A DNA stretch of 64,000 bases from Rhodococcus qingshengii (GCF_021025955.1 NZ_JAJNCL010000002.1:547626-611625); one strand, 5' to 3'. Counted from the first letter of the stretch, positions 26,470 to 36,103 are shown. The notes: generated from the letters alone by a model not told the origin. Numbers and translations: made by a program.

Positions 26470-28164
26470 TTAAAGTCCGGAGAAACCAGCGTGCACGAAA
26501 CTGCTGACCAGATTTGACGGAGTCGAGTTTGGAAGTGCAACCACCAGCGATCGCTCCGCTCGAGTCACCCCTACGTAGAAGATTCTCAATTCCTCTGAGC
26601 CTGGGCCGCTAGCACCGCTGTTCGAACCTGACATCAAAGGCCTCGACCAATTCGTGGCGTCAGAAGTCATCCAAGGTTTGGAAGGCTCATTCGCCACTAT
26701 CATGACCGCTTCAACAGTCGTACCTTTTGAGCTGTGGATCGTTTCAACGTCCCAGGGTGATGAGCCCAGTAAGTACTTTTGGAGTTCAACGTGATACCAC
26801 CCCTGCGGGATAGTTCGCCCCCTCGCAAGATTCCGCGCGCTCTCCGGATATAGAGCCTTAGCGGCCGAATCAGCCACCTTGAGCACCTGAACTGCCCAGT
26901 CACCGATGCTCCCATCGAGATCAGGCAGCATCTGCAACAATTCGACGGAGTACCGGCGTAAATCGCCACGGCTGATACATCCGGGTGCGCCATCCGCACC
27001 ACCGAGTGACCAACGCAGGAGCATCGTCTCCAGCGACCGCCATTTACGAAGCGAAGGCGCAGATTCGCTCTTCTTCGCGTCAATCAGGACCTCAATCTCA
27101 TTCCACAAATTGATATCTGGACGCCCGGAAATCCTTGCACGCAGTGCTTTGCTTCTGACCAAGATGACTGATGAAGACGGCTGTGCAGCCTCGCTGAGCA
27201 ATAGAGAAAAGCTTTCAGGAAGCTCCTCAGGCGAACCTGGATCGTAGAGCAGTATTCGTGGCTGTGTTCGGTCCAACGCGTACTTGCCTACGGCGAGATC
27301 CGGCGCTTTGTTCTGACGAAATCTGGCTGTTGTATTGCACAAAATCTGTGACGAGCGAAAGTTTTCGCGCAACTCGCACGGCCTAAGCCCGAGTTCAGTC
27401 GCGAGCCTCTGACACAAATCAGGTCGCGAACCTCCGAAGGAGTAGATCGTCTGGTCGTAGTCGCCAACCAACACGAGGGACCTTAATCCGGACAACTTGA
27501 TCGCGCTCAGGATAGCAAGCTGCGCTTCGTTTGAGTCCTGAGCCTCATCAACGATGATCTCGCCGAACCGAATTGCCAATGCCTGAGCAATATTCGGAAA
27601 CTCCTGCAAGATCCGATATGCGTAATGGAGTGCATCGTCGTGCCCGACTACACCTCTGCTCGCAGCCAGTTCCTTTGACGTCTGAGCTGCCAAAATGTCA
27701 GCCGGAGCGGACGGAGTCTTCGCACCCCTGGGAACGAGGACGCCGTCAACCGTGTAGCGATAGTTGTGAACCCTGTCCCCTATAGGAGACAACTCGGATA
27801 CCGCGTCAGGGTCGATCCGGACGGGGACGACAGAACCAGTCAGCAAGTGCGCGAAAGGCTGAATCAGATACTTATGAATGAACGAATGCAGAGTCCCGAC
27901 GAAGTTCAATCCATCGATTCTCGTGCCATGCAATTCTGCCGCGGCGCGAGCGATCTCATCAGCGCCAGTATTTGTGTAGGAGACAAGAGCAAGTGCCTCT
28001 CCCTCCGATACCAGCATCGCCATCCTTGCGGCTATCGAACGTGTTTTTCCTGACCCCGGGCACGCTGTTAAAATCAGGTCTCCCTCACCCAACATCGCGG
28101 CAGCCTGGTCATCCGAAAGACCACGATTGTTGCCAGCGTCCTTGATCACGGTGATGTCACCCAC
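26470..28164 (-). CDS. gajB: UvrD/Rep-type helicase, Gabija GajB-like
   Basis: 564 residues. Superfamily 1A helicase motifs are in order: Walker A ACPGSGKT (34-41), motif Ia SYTNTGADEI (62-71), motif II VDEAQD (205-210), motif III GDYDQTIYSFGG (about 240) and RENFRSS. Motifs V-VI near the C-terminus include TIHSSKGTTVEAVMIV and FYVGVTRAERSLVVALP. At ~560 residues it is shorter than UvrD and fits GajB. Its start overlaps the end of the OLD-family gene upstream (28146-28164), the arrangement of Gabija. In Gabija, GajB senses or processes DNA ends and nucleotides and supports GajA. Confidence 0.85.
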   Translation of the reverse strand: MGDITVIKDAGNNRGLSDDQAAAMLGEGDLILTACPGSGKTRSIAARMAMLVSEGEALALVSYTNTGADEIARAAAELHGTRIDGLNFVGTLHSFIHKYLIQPFAHLLTGSVVPVRIDPDAVSELSPIGDRVHNYRYTVDGVLVPRGAKTPSAPADILAAQTSKELAASRGVVGHDDALHYAYRILQEFPNIAQALAIRFGEIIVDEAQDSNEAQLAILSAIKLSGLRSLVLVGDYDQTIYSFGGSRPDLCQRLATELGLRPCELRENFRSSQILCNTTARFRQNKAPDLAVGKYALDRTQPRILLYDPGSPEELPESFSLLLSEAAQPSSSVILVRSKALRARISGRPDINLWNEIEVLIDAKKSESAPSLRKWRSLETMLLRWSLGGADGAPGCISRGDLRRYSVELLQMLPDLDGSIGDWAVQVLKVADSAAKALYPESARNLARGRTIPQGWYHVELQKYLLGSSPWDVETIHSSKGTTVEAVMIVANEPSKPWMTSDATNWSRPLMSGSNSGASGPGSEELRIFYVGVTRAERSLVVALPNSTPSNLVSSFVHAGFSGL

Positions 28165-29897
28165 ACAATTGCGTTTCGCAGGTACAGAGGCACTTGGAAA
28201 TACTCAGTAGGGTGGTCGATCAGCTGGTCTGCCAGCGCTTGAGCAAAGGCGCCCTTGTCGTTCTCCACTGCATCAAGTATCGCATCTGCGAACTCATCGG
28301 GTGTATCAAAGGACTCGTTCTTCAACCGCTTCCCCACCCGGGGATGGACTTCGATTAGAGCATCTTCGAGAAGAGTCCGAGAATCGTAATTGTTATAGGC
28401 CAGGTCCCACTCGAAAGTTTTGGTGGCGAGTTCGACCGAAACTGTGCCCGCCCCATATCCCAGCAATTTGGTTGCAGTCATTGATTGCTCTGACCATCGA
28501 CCGTTCTCTAACATTTTCGGATCAGAATCACTCACGACCACACAGCGAGTAGGCAGACCAGCCTCGCCAAATAAACGGATGAATGGCTCGAAAGACACTC
28601 CATCCACAGCCACGACGGAAACCCCCGCCTGCGACAATTGCTTCTGCATGCGTTGTGCTAGAGCTGGCACTACCAACTGCTCGGCTACACCCTCCACCAG
28701 AATCACTGCCTCTGAAAAGAGCATCGCGGACTTTGTTACATCCAAGAAGCGACGCAGGTGCCGAGAGTTCTTCGCACTGAGTTCAGCTCTCGCCAGCGAG
28801 TGCGCAGATGGACTAACAACTGGATCCCGACGATGAAGTGTTGTAATCCGTTCAATTTGGGCACTTGAGGCAAATTGCGCAGAGTGCGTGGTAGCAATTA
28901 CCTGTGTACGACCACCTGACTGCTCCTCCCGGTATTCCATCAACAACGACTGAAGCTGTGGGTGAAGGTGTGCCTCGGGCTCCTCGACCAGAAGTACATT
29001 CAGCGGCACAGTCTCGTCTGTCTCTATCGCTGCAAGGAGGACCGCGATGTACAGAAGGTTGTTGTACCCCAGCCCGTTCTCCCGAAGGTGGTGTACCGAA
29101 GACTTGCCCGCAAGCGCCTGCAATGTATTTACGATTCGCTCGTATTGTGGATCTGCAAACTGTAGTGATGATTGGTGTTCATATGGCCCACCTCCAGTTA
29201 TCCCTCTCAAACGAGACTGAACTGCGTTGGCTGACTTCGTGATCGCATCGACGTCCGCCAACATTGCGTTCATCTTCTTTGCAATGTTTGCGATTTCTTC
29301 TCGATCCGTGTGGCCAGCCGGAGCAAAAGTCGATACCAGGCCTTGAAGCTTGTTTCCGTACCCCGGTTTTAGGTCCCCGACTGCGTCCCTCAATGGAGGA
29401 AGATATACGAAACGAATGGACTCTCGCGCAATACTTTCGACGTCGCCATGGTCGAGATCTCCGCCATAAATACTGGTCTTAATTCTCCCTGCGTCATCGA
29501 TTTCCGCACGAAGCGTAATCCTGGCTGCGTCAGAGCCAGCTGAGGGAGCAAGAACCGAGATCAGCTGACCTCGATGTTTTGTCCCGATTTCATCGATAGT
29601 GATAGTAATCGTCAGTTCAGTAACGGGAGCCTGACCATCGGGCACGCGGGTGAAGTCCGTCGGCGTAATCCAATGTTTGCCGTTCTGACCTGAAAATGGC
29701 AGAACGACAGCTCGGAGCGCGTCGATCACGGAGGATTTGCCAGCGTTGTTCGCCCCAGTTATCAGGCACAGTGGCCCAGCGAATGGAATCTCCACATCGA
29801 GCCCTCGGAAGCCGACAATTTTGACAGCACTTAATCGCAATTCAATCCCATCCAGATGACTTTGATCTGCTGATGCTACTTGAGATCCCTGTTTCAA
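28146..29897 (-). CDS. gajA: OLD-family ATPase-Toprim endonuclease, Gabija GajA-like
   Basis: 583 residues as drawn from a TTG at 29897; a second TTG at 29840 would give RLSAVKIVGFRG at the N-terminus, closer to other family members, so the start is uncertain. ATPase motifs: Walker A GANNAGKSS (48-56), signature-like region before Walker B VLLVEEPEAHLHPQLQ, and the switch ATTHSAQFASS. The Toprim domain follows, with EAVILVEGVAEQ (Glu near 400) and VVVSDSD (near 455). OLD ATPase plus Toprim followed by a UvrD-like helicase defines Gabija. The GajA complex nicks DNA when nucleotide levels fall during phage infection (known for the family). Confidence 0.85.
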   Translation of the reverse strand: MKQGSQVASADQSHLDGIELRLSAVKIVGFRGLDVEIPFAGPLCLITGANNAGKSSVIDALRAVVLPFSGQNGKHWITPTDFTRVPDGQAPVTELTITITIDEIGTKHRGQLISVLAPSAGSDAARITLRAEIDDAGRIKTSIYGGDLDHGDVESIARESIRFVYLPPLRDAVGDLKPGYGNKLQGLVSTFAPAGHTDREEIANIAKKMNAMLADVDAITKSANAVQSRLRGITGGGPYEHQSSLQFADPQYERIVNTLQALAGKSSVHHLRENGLGYNNLLYIAVLLAAIETDETVPLNVLLVEEPEAHLHPQLQSLLMEYREEQSGGRTQVIATTHSAQFASSAQIERITTLHRRDPVVSPSAHSLARAELSAKNSRHLRRFLDVTKSAMLFSEAVILVEGVAEQLVVPALAQRMQKQLSQAGVSVVAVDGVSFEPFIRLFGEAGLPTRCVVVSDSDPKMLENGRWSEQSMTATKLLGYGAGTVSVELATKTFEWDLAYNNYDSRTLLEDALIEVHPRVGKRLKNESFDTPDEFADAILDAVENDKGAFAQALADQLIDHPTEYFQVPLYLRNAIVWVTSP

Positions 29898-30496
29898 CCA
29901 GGGCCTGACTGCACCCGATTCCGGGGCGACCTCAGACTCGGCTGCAATCTCAAGTCGTATGTGCAGGTGCCTAGTCCATGCCCCGGTGGACGGGAGGCCG
30001 GCAATCTTGACGTTGTAAGCGCTTCACTGCTGCCATACGGCGCAGGTGCTCATATGGATCGACCTAAGAGACGGTCGTGTCCGAAACACACATGTGCGGT
30101 TTAGCGGCGCCGTTTTGAGAAGCCCAGTCTGAGATCGGTTGTTTGCCGCCAGCACCGAACACACCGCGCGCATCCGCACACCTCGTCCTGACTTGTCGGT
30201 CCGCGGTGCGGCAGACGGGCCGCCTGAGCTTGGAGAATCGCGCCTGTTTCAAGCCTTCTCGTCTAGCTGACGGGTGGGCCCACCCGAGCCAACCTCGAAA
30301 CATCACTGTCTCGATCCCCGTCTAGGACTTGCCGTTTTTGCAGGTAGGTGGAGTTCCCAGACATGCCTGCGCCCTGGGGGTGCGCCTCCGATGCACCGCG
30401 AGCGATGGGTCCAATCTGTTGAAAGCCGAGGAAGACTGCGGACCATTCCACGCACTTCGCACATGTGTGCGATTCGTCACCGTCTAGACTAGCTCC
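29898..30496. other. Gene-free stretch between Gabija and restriction-modification genes
   Basis: About 600 bases without a convincing gene. Frames such as 30064-30306 (minus) lack ribosome sites and protein-like composition. It presumably carries the divergent promoters of the gajA and methyltransferase genes. Confidence 0.5.
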
Positions 30497-31444
30497 GTGA
30501 CTTCAATTCTCGAGGACGACGCAACTAGACCCGACCCCACGGCCCGGGTGCTTTGCGGAGACGCATACGACCTAGCGACAGAGGTCGAACCGGCGTCGGT
30601 TGACCTCGTGATTACTTCCCCGCCGTATTGGGGAATGCGGACATATGGCCACGACCATAGCGAAGACATTATGAAGGAGTGGCTTGCCGACGGGAATTCG
30701 GCAGCCGACATTCCACCGTACGAATGGTACAGAGAGAATGGCGGCCTGTTGGGTATGGAGCCAATCCCTGACTGGTTCGTCGCGCACCTTGTTGAAATCT
30801 TCGACCGGCTCCGTCCTGCGCTGAAACCGAGCGCAAGCGTATGGATCAACCTCGGCGACACATACTTCGCGCGTTGGTCCAGTATCAGGGCAGACGGCAG
30901 GCAAGGGCTTGGCGATAATCCGCGCACCCGACGACGCACTCCGATGGGAGGCTATCGCCAGGAAAAGCAACTGCTCCTTATCCCAGCCAGATTCGCGATC
31001 GCGATGCAGGAATCGCGATGGATTCTTCGCAATGACCTTATCTGGCACAAGCCGAACGTCGCGCCCAGACCCGAGAAGGATCGCTTGCGGCTCGCGCACG
31101 AGCACTTCTTCCACTTTGTCCTGAAACCGAAAGAAGGACGTGCAAAGTACCACTACGATATGGACGCCACCGAGACAGGTTCACGAGATGTCGTGACTGT
31201 CAACGTGCGTGCAGGGTCGGATGGCCACAGCGCGACATTCCCTCCCGAGTTGATCCGGCCTCGAATCGAGAGTTCATCCCCAGCCGGCGGCCTCGTACTG
31301 GACCCGTTCGCCGGAACAGGTCGTGCGTTGTCAGTCGCTCTGGAACTTGGCCGAAGTGCGATCGGGTTCGAGATGAGCGAAGAGTTCACCATCGCAGCCA
31401 ACCGTAACGCACAGACCGCAGCAAATGTGCTGAGGCTCTTGTAG
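30497..31444 (+). CDS. DNA methyltransferase, likely N4-cytosine (NotI-type modification)
   Basis: 315 residues from GTG 30497. Catalytic motif IV is TSPPYW (40-45), the form used by N4-cytosine (and some N6-adenine) methyltransferases, and lies N-terminal. The AdoMet-binding motif I, VLDPFAGTGRALSVALELGR, lies C-terminal, so the order is of the beta class. The next gene, 33 bases downstream, is a close NotI-like endonuclease, so this enzyme should protect the same site. Sequence specificity (GCGGCCGC) is inferred from the partner. Confidence 0.85.
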   Translation: MTSILEDDATRPDPTARVLCGDAYDLATEVEPASVDLVITSPPYWGMRTYGHDHSEDIMKEWLADGNSAADIPPYEWYRENGGLLGMEPIPDWFVAHLVEIFDRLRPALKPSASVWINLGDTYFARWSSIRADGRQGLGDNPRTRRRTPMGGYRQEKQLLLIPARFAIAMQESRWILRNDLIWHKPNVAPRPEKDRLRLAHEHFFHFVLKPKEGRAKYHYDMDATETGSRDVVTVNVRAGSDGHSATFPPELIRPRIESSSPAGGLVLDPFAGTGRALSVALELGRSAIGFEMSEEFTIAANRNAQTAANVLRLL

Positions 31445-31477
31445 CCTCGATTCTCGCCTCCGGCATACTGCTCAGTT

Positions 31478-32629
31478 GTGAGCATTCCGCCAGAGTCCAT
31501 TGCACAACCCCTTTTCGAGGTTGAACGCGAGGGTAAGAATTTCATTGCCGAGTATTTCGGGCACCGCGTGTATCCGGAAGTTGCGCACACTTTGGCGTCA
31601 ACCGAGGATCAGGTGAATGGAGAATGCCCGTTCCTGTCGCGAGCAAAGGCGACTCCGACGCCATGCATTAAGGCCGAATCATCGCGCGGGGTGTGCGTTG
31701 TCAGCACCCTGATTGACAAGGAACGCCATGACTGGCTGGTCTGTCCACAACGAGTCCTGGACCCGACATTCATGCGCACGGCAGCCCGACAGATTTTCGG
31801 ATTTGACGAGACTGACTCCCTTGAGTTCATCGCAGCCCCGACTCTGGCGGAGCCTGAAGTGCGGGAGTCGATCCGCGCATGGCTGAACTCCTCGAATACC
31901 AAAGTCGTGGTCTTCTTCCAGGACAAGCTTGGTGGAGAACTTGGCATTAGTAAGACCTCCACTTCCCCAGAATTCTCGTTCGACTGGACACTGGTCGAGA
32001 TCGAAGGGTTCGACCCTGACCCGAAGCTGGGTCGTTACGGGATCTTAGAGATTCAGACGATGGACTTTCATGGCTCCTACAAACACGCAGTCGGACCTGT
32101 GAGCGAACGTCGCGGCGACGAGGACTTCCACGAGTGGCTGGGAGCTCCGAGCGGGCGCGCTGCCCTTTCCAAGAAGATGGAGGGCCCGAACATCTCGAAC
32201 GTTTTCAAGCGAACCTTCTATCAAATGGCGTACAAATTTGCCCTGGGCGGACACGGTAAGTGTGCAGGGACGGGATTCGCTATCCCTCAAAGTGTTTGGA
32301 TCTCGTGGTTGCGCCACCTCGCCAATCCTGCGCTGATTGACAATGGCGACGGTACGCATTCGCTCGGAGACACGTCGTCTGAAACCTCCAACGCCTGGAT
32401 CTTCGTGTTTGAGCTCCACCCCAATACGACCATCAGCCCGAGGCCGTTGCGACCGTACCTTCAGATTCGAGTCAACACCAGAACGCTGAGAGAACTTGCG
32501 CTAGTAGTTTCACCACAGACGGCACTGGCCACCGGCGGTCCAGTTGACGCGGTCCAAGACAAGCTCAGACTGCGGATGAACGAATACTGGAATCCGTCTG
32601 GCAAACCCCGGCGGCGAAGGCAAACCTGA
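31478..32629 (+). CDS. NotI-family type II restriction endonuclease
   Basis: 383 residues from GTG 31478. It matches NotI along its whole length from memory of that sequence: NFIAEYFGHRVYPEV near the start, GECPFLSRAK, SSRGVCVV, and ISKTSTSPEFSFDWTL and LEIQTMDFHGSYKHAVG in the catalytic core. Four cysteines (50, 63, 73, 89) are spaced 13, 10 and 16 apart, as the iron-binding Cys4 site of NotI. Catalytic Asp169, Glu191 and Gln193 keep the NotI spacing (22 and 2). KKMEGPNISNVFKRTFYQMA is also shared. It probably cuts the same 8-base GC site. The methyltransferase is immediately upstream. Confidence 0.9.
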   Translation: MSIPPESIAQPLFEVEREGKNFIAEYFGHRVYPEVAHTLASTEDQVNGECPFLSRAKATPTPCIKAESSRGVCVVSTLIDKERHDWLVCPQRVLDPTFMRTAARQIFGFDETDSLEFIAAPTLAEPEVRESIRAWLNSSNTKVVVFFQDKLGGELGISKTSTSPEFSFDWTLVEIEGFDPDPKLGRYGILEIQTMDFHGSYKHAVGPVSERRGDEDFHEWLGAPSGRAALSKKMEGPNISNVFKRTFYQMAYKFALGGHGKCAGTGFAIPQSVWISWLRHLANPALIDNGDGTHSLGDTSSETSNAWIFVFELHPNTTISPRPLRPYLQIRVNTRTLRELALVVSPQTALATGGPVDAVQDKLRLRMNEYWNPSGKPRRRRQT

Positions 32630-32776
32630 TCAGAGCTCACCGAATACCCGGATAAATTCCTCTGTCGGTGGCGATACTTCTGAAATACCTCCAGTACCAG
32701 GAATCCGGCATTAGATATGTGACCAATGCGCGACCGATGTACGGCACCGGCCTGTGCCCAATGATACTTTGGCCGA

Positions 32777-34162
32777 ATGCAGCGCGAGACGAAGCTCAGA
32801 TTCAAAACGCCGCCGCGGGTCAGCGGCTGGACGACCCACGGAAAACTCGTAGAGAACAAGTACATATGGCATGTCACGCAGGGTGAGCGCAAGGCCGTGC
32901 TGAAGGCGTCACTTAAGGTCCAGCAGAACCGGGTCGATGGCGTCCACCAACCTAATCGATTCGTGGATGAGATTGCCATCATCCGAAAGCTAACCGACGC
33001 CGGCGCACTAGGAATACTTCCTGTCCTTGACTACGACAAGAACGAATATCCATGGTGGTATGTCACACCTCTTGCGGTCCCGCTGGCGCAACACCTAGAG
33101 CACAAAGACTTCCGCGAGGTAGTAGCCAGCGTGACACAACTGGCGGAGTTTCTCGATGACCTTCACCGCGTCCACGGCGTTTTTCATCGAGACATTAAGC
33201 CCGACAATCTGTTTTGGTATAACAACGATCCAGTTTTCGGCGATTTCGAGATCGCGACACACGCAGAGAAGTCGTACGAGACGGGTTTCATGAACAAGGT
33301 AGGCGCTTTTGCTTACATGGCACCTGAAGCTGGCGTAGCAGGCAGTGTCACAAATTGGGGACCTGCTGATGTCTACTCACTCGCGAAGACGATGTGGTCC
33401 CTCGCAGCGCCTCGAAATCAAGTGAGTGAACTCCAGTTCCCTCCTCTTGGACACCACCAGTCCCTGTACCCCGGATACGGACTTCAATATCTAACGGATA
33501 GCAGGGCCGCATCACTGAACGGCCTAATGGAATCAGCATCCGACCTGAACCCCTCGATGCGCCCAACCCTAGCCGAGTTTGCAGCAGAGTTGCGTTCATG
33601 GCTGGCACAGAACCAATCATTGAACGATGCAACAGCGGTGCCGCCTGGATCCCGAGGCTTTGCATACCTCGTCCGTGCAGTCTCAGAGTGGGATCGGTCA
33701 GCTTCCGAGTTCATCGTCGCCCTGATACAGGAAGCACACCGCACATTGGGTGTTGTATTCGTCGATGTCGGAACCATGGAGAACCGCCCGCACGAAATAC
33801 TTGACCCCTACACGGGTCAGTCGCGTTCAAGTGCTGTTATGACCCTTGAGTCAGACAATGACGACGAGGACTTCAGCGATCATACGGCGGTCGTGATGTA
33901 CCCCCACTCGCGCAAGCTGCGGATCGTCATAGGCGCTCAAATCAGCAGGATGGACGAAGATACCCCGATTTTCACGGAACTTCACAGTTGCAACGACGAC
34001 GGAAGCTGGCACGTAATTCGGAGCGATAGCGACATAGCCGCATCTACTCGATGGCCATCGATACATTCCGTGATTAACTCCTACCTTTCGGACTACCAAG
34101 CAGAATGCATCAGGCGGGGGGTTCCTGAACAGACTCAATGGACAGCGTTCCGGGTCCTTTGA
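32777..34162 (+). CDS. Protein kinase with DFE in place of DFG
   Basis: 461 residues. The kinase domain (about 20-285) has Lys43 (AVLKAS), the catalytic loop HRDIKPDN (137-144), and GDFEIA (155-160), where the usual DFG Gly is Glu. An activation-segment APE is present (MAPEAG). There is no membrane helix, unlike most actinobacterial Ser/Thr kinases. The C-terminal ~170 residues (SEWDRSASEFIVALIQEAHR; HTAVVMYPHSRKLRIVIGAQ) match no family I know. It follows the restriction genes on the same strand after ~150 bases and may be part of the defence island. Confidence 0.8.
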   Translation: MQRETKLRFKTPPRVSGWTTHGKLVENKYIWHVTQGERKAVLKASLKVQQNRVDGVHQPNRFVDEIAIIRKLTDAGALGILPVLDYDKNEYPWWYVTPLAVPLAQHLEHKDFREVVASVTQLAEFLDDLHRVHGVFHRDIKPDNLFWYNNDPVFGDFEIATHAEKSYETGFMNKVGAFAYMAPEAGVAGSVTNWGPADVYSLAKTMWSLAAPRNQVSELQFPPLGHHQSLYPGYGLQYLTDSRAASLNGLMESASDLNPSMRPTLAEFAAELRSWLAQNQSLNDATAVPPGSRGFAYLVRAVSEWDRSASEFIVALIQEAHRTLGVVFVDVGTMENRPHEILDPYTGQSRSSAVMTLESDNDDEDFSDHTAVVMYPHSRKLRIVIGAQISRMDEDTPIFTELHSCNDDGSWHVIRSDSDIAASTRWPSIHSVINSYLSDYQAECIRRGVPEQTQWTAFRVL

Positions 34163-34432
34163 TGACAAAAGCCCAGATATGGACTCACTCCGGCCCGACG
34201 AGTTGGCGCGCGTAATTCAGATGCGTCGGGATGTCCCCGCGTTTACCGCGATCACGAGGTCAAATTCGTTGCACGTCAACCCGAAATCGTCGGCACGTAG
34301 GCAATTTCTGGCGTCGACACGGAATCAGTTCGACCTTGTTCGAGGGTACGGAAGGAACTACTCGGTCCTATCTCATCTCACCCCGAGTCTCCGTCCGATC
34401 ACTACGCAACTGACGTACTTCCTTTGCACCTG

Positions 34433-34678
34433 CTAAGCGCGCTCAATCCTAGTCAGAACCAGATCCATCCGGTACAGACCATCACGCATGAGATCCTCAA
34501 GGCGGAGCGGTTCCCCAAGAGCAGCCAGATGAGGGTTCATCTGCGAATTACCCTCAATGTCAAGAAGTTTGATCCCCCTACCCACAGGTTTTATGAAGAC
34601 CGCCCCACGGTATTCAAGGTGCTCACATGACCAAAGACCCAACTCGGATTCCGAACGACCAGAGGTTTCGCCGTTCAC
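34433..34678 (-). CDS. Small hypothetical protein near excisionase
   Basis: 81 residues from GTG 34678 (MNGETSGRSESELGLWSCEH), with GAGGG about 7 bases upstream. The C-terminal half (IKLLDIEGNSQMNPHLAALG then EPLRLEDLMRDGLY) looks protein-like. Downstream of the excisionase-like gene on the same strand. The 34163-34432 stretch before it shows nothing else. Confidence 0.45.
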   Translation of the reverse strand: MNGETSGRSESELGLWSCEHLEYRGAVFIKPVGRGIKLLDIEGNSQMNPHLAALGEPLRLEDLMRDGLYRMDLVLTRIERA

Positions 34679-34799
34679 AATGCACCCTCTGGTTGACCAC
34701 CAGTGCTTGACCCAGCGCGTACATCCCAAGCGCCCCGGATCCATTCACACGGTCGGCGAACGAACCCTGACGCGGAGCCTGATGCAGCAATTGGCCGCA

Positions 34800-35045
34800 T
34801 CAAGCCTGTCTCCTCATGCCGGCCGCTTCCTGCGCATCGATCCACTCAGCGACCTTCGACGCCCTGTAGTAAACCTTCCCGCCGAGCTTGAAATGTGCGG
34901 GCCCAATGCGCCGAGCTCGCCAACCCCGGAGCGTGTCTTCACTACCTTCAGCGAGCATCACGCTCAACTGGTCCGTAGTCAGCAACCGATCATGACCGGC
35001 GACCAGTGCTTGACCTGCTGGTGTCGACGCCTGAGGACTCGCCAT
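34800..35045 (-). CDS. Excisionase-like helix-turn-helix protein
   Basis: 81 residues from ATG 35045 (MASPQASTPAGQALVAGHDR), with AGGAG 6 bases upstream. The MerR/excisionase fold is visible: LLTTDQLSVMLAEGSEDTLR followed by GWRARRIGPAHFKLGGKVYY and RASKVAEWID. Typical Xis proteins of actinobacterial integrative elements look like this. It is divergent from an Xre regulator with a shared inverted repeat, about 1 kb from the proposed attachment site. No integrase is visible in the window. Confidence 0.75.
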   Translation of the reverse strand: MASPQASTPAGQALVAGHDRLLTTDQLSVMLAEGSEDTLRGWRARRIGPAHFKLGGKVYYRASKVAEWIDAQEAAGMRRQA

Positions 35046-35073
35046 CCCATCTCCTAATTTAGCAGTTTTTCCC

Positions 35074-35144
35074 TTTTGGAAGTACGAAATATTTGTACAC
35101 CGCCAACTAGACCCAGTCAACCTAAAACAGTAAAATTTCCAAAA
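35074..35144. promoter_or_regulatory. Divergent promoter region with paired operator
   Basis: TTTTGGAA (35074-35081) and TTCCAAAA (35137-35144) are an inverted pair flanking the AT-rich region between the excisionase-like and Xre genes; the second arm overlaps the first base of the Xre ATG. One arm lies on each side, so one regulator, probably the Xre protein, could control both directions. Confidence 0.5.
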
Positions 35145-35731
35145 TGGAAGCTCTGGACAGTGCGGAATCGCGATTTGGCAATCGAGTGCGCTTCGAGCGC
35201 GAGCAGCGTGGATGGTCCCAATCTGAACTGGCTCAACGCGTTTCAGAACGGGGCGTTGCGATGCACCCCTCGACCATCACCAAGATCGAGGCAAGGGATG
35301 CCGAGAGGCCCCGATCCATCCGGCTTGACGAGGCGTACGCCCTGTCGCAGGTATTCGGCACTTCACTCGAAACCATGCTCGGCACCGAGCGCGCCTACGA
35401 CGCCGCGGCGATCGTGGCGGCAGTTCATTCCGAGTGCCACAATTTCGGCAATGAGCTCACCCGAATGATGGCGAATGTGAGCGCAACACTGCTGAGGGCG
35501 AATTCTCCTGTACCCAAAGACCCTAGCGAATGCTCGCGGATAGAACGCGAGGTGCTTCTACTTCAAGCGCTCTGCGCCGGAGACCTGAAGACCAAGGTGA
35601 ACTGGGTGATCGAGACGCTCAATTTGATGATCGAGACTTCTGAACTATCCGACCCATACCTGCTCGAACGTGTTTTGAACGGTATAGACCAAGCGATCCA
35701 GGACGGCGCCCGGGACTCCGCCGACGGGTAA
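35144..35731 (+). CDS. Xre-family regulator
   Basis: 195 residues. N-terminal HTH (about 10-68): FGNRVRFEREQRGWSQSELA, then HPSTITKIEARDAERPRSIR and LDEAYALSQVFGTSLETMLG. The C-terminal half is helical and acidic with Cys residues. Divergent from the excisionase-like gene; likely the element's control switch. Confidence 0.8.
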   Translation: MEALDSAESRFGNRVRFEREQRGWSQSELAQRVSERGVAMHPSTITKIEARDAERPRSIRLDEAYALSQVFGTSLETMLGTERAYDAAAIVAAVHSECHNFGNELTRMMANVSATLLRANSPVPKDPSECSRIEREVLLLQALCAGDLKTKVNWVIETLNLMIETSELSDPYLLERVLNGIDQAIQDGARDSADG

Positions 35732-36103
35732 CCGTGGTCCATTTTCGAGGACCCTGGTGAGACTGCCCAACCCCTCGACTCATGTCCTCGGACTTGACCT
35801 GTTGGTGACAGCATCCCCTATCGGCAACCAACCTGTTCTCCACGCGGCCCTATCTACGGTTGGCAGTCCCGCTGGAAGTTGATTCGGACGAACAAAAACC
35901 GACGAAACTCAAAACGAGTTCGCCCGCGACTACATCCGACTCGCCAGGCCAATCCATTTTGACCGAGAATGATCACTGAATCCGTCCGCAGTGCGTCCGC
36001 AGCATGATGAGCGCTACTCAACGCAAATGGGCGTAACGAACAGTGATTGCCCAGCTCAGAGCAACCTCTGCAACGCATTCAACGCAGACAAACGCCAAGG
36101 CGG

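Noticed and set aside
30064..30306. Minus-strand 80-codon frame between Gabija and restriction genes
   Set aside because: No ribosome site and Arg-rich composition typical of non-coding GC-rich DNA.
34179..34436. Plus-strand 85-codon frame after the kinase
   Set aside because: No ribosome site, no recognisable pattern and unlikely composition.
35732..36103. tRNA gene as integration site next to the excisionase
   Set aside because: No TPsiC-loop sequence or cloverleaf arrangement found; the glnA-like end at 36104 is a better explanation.
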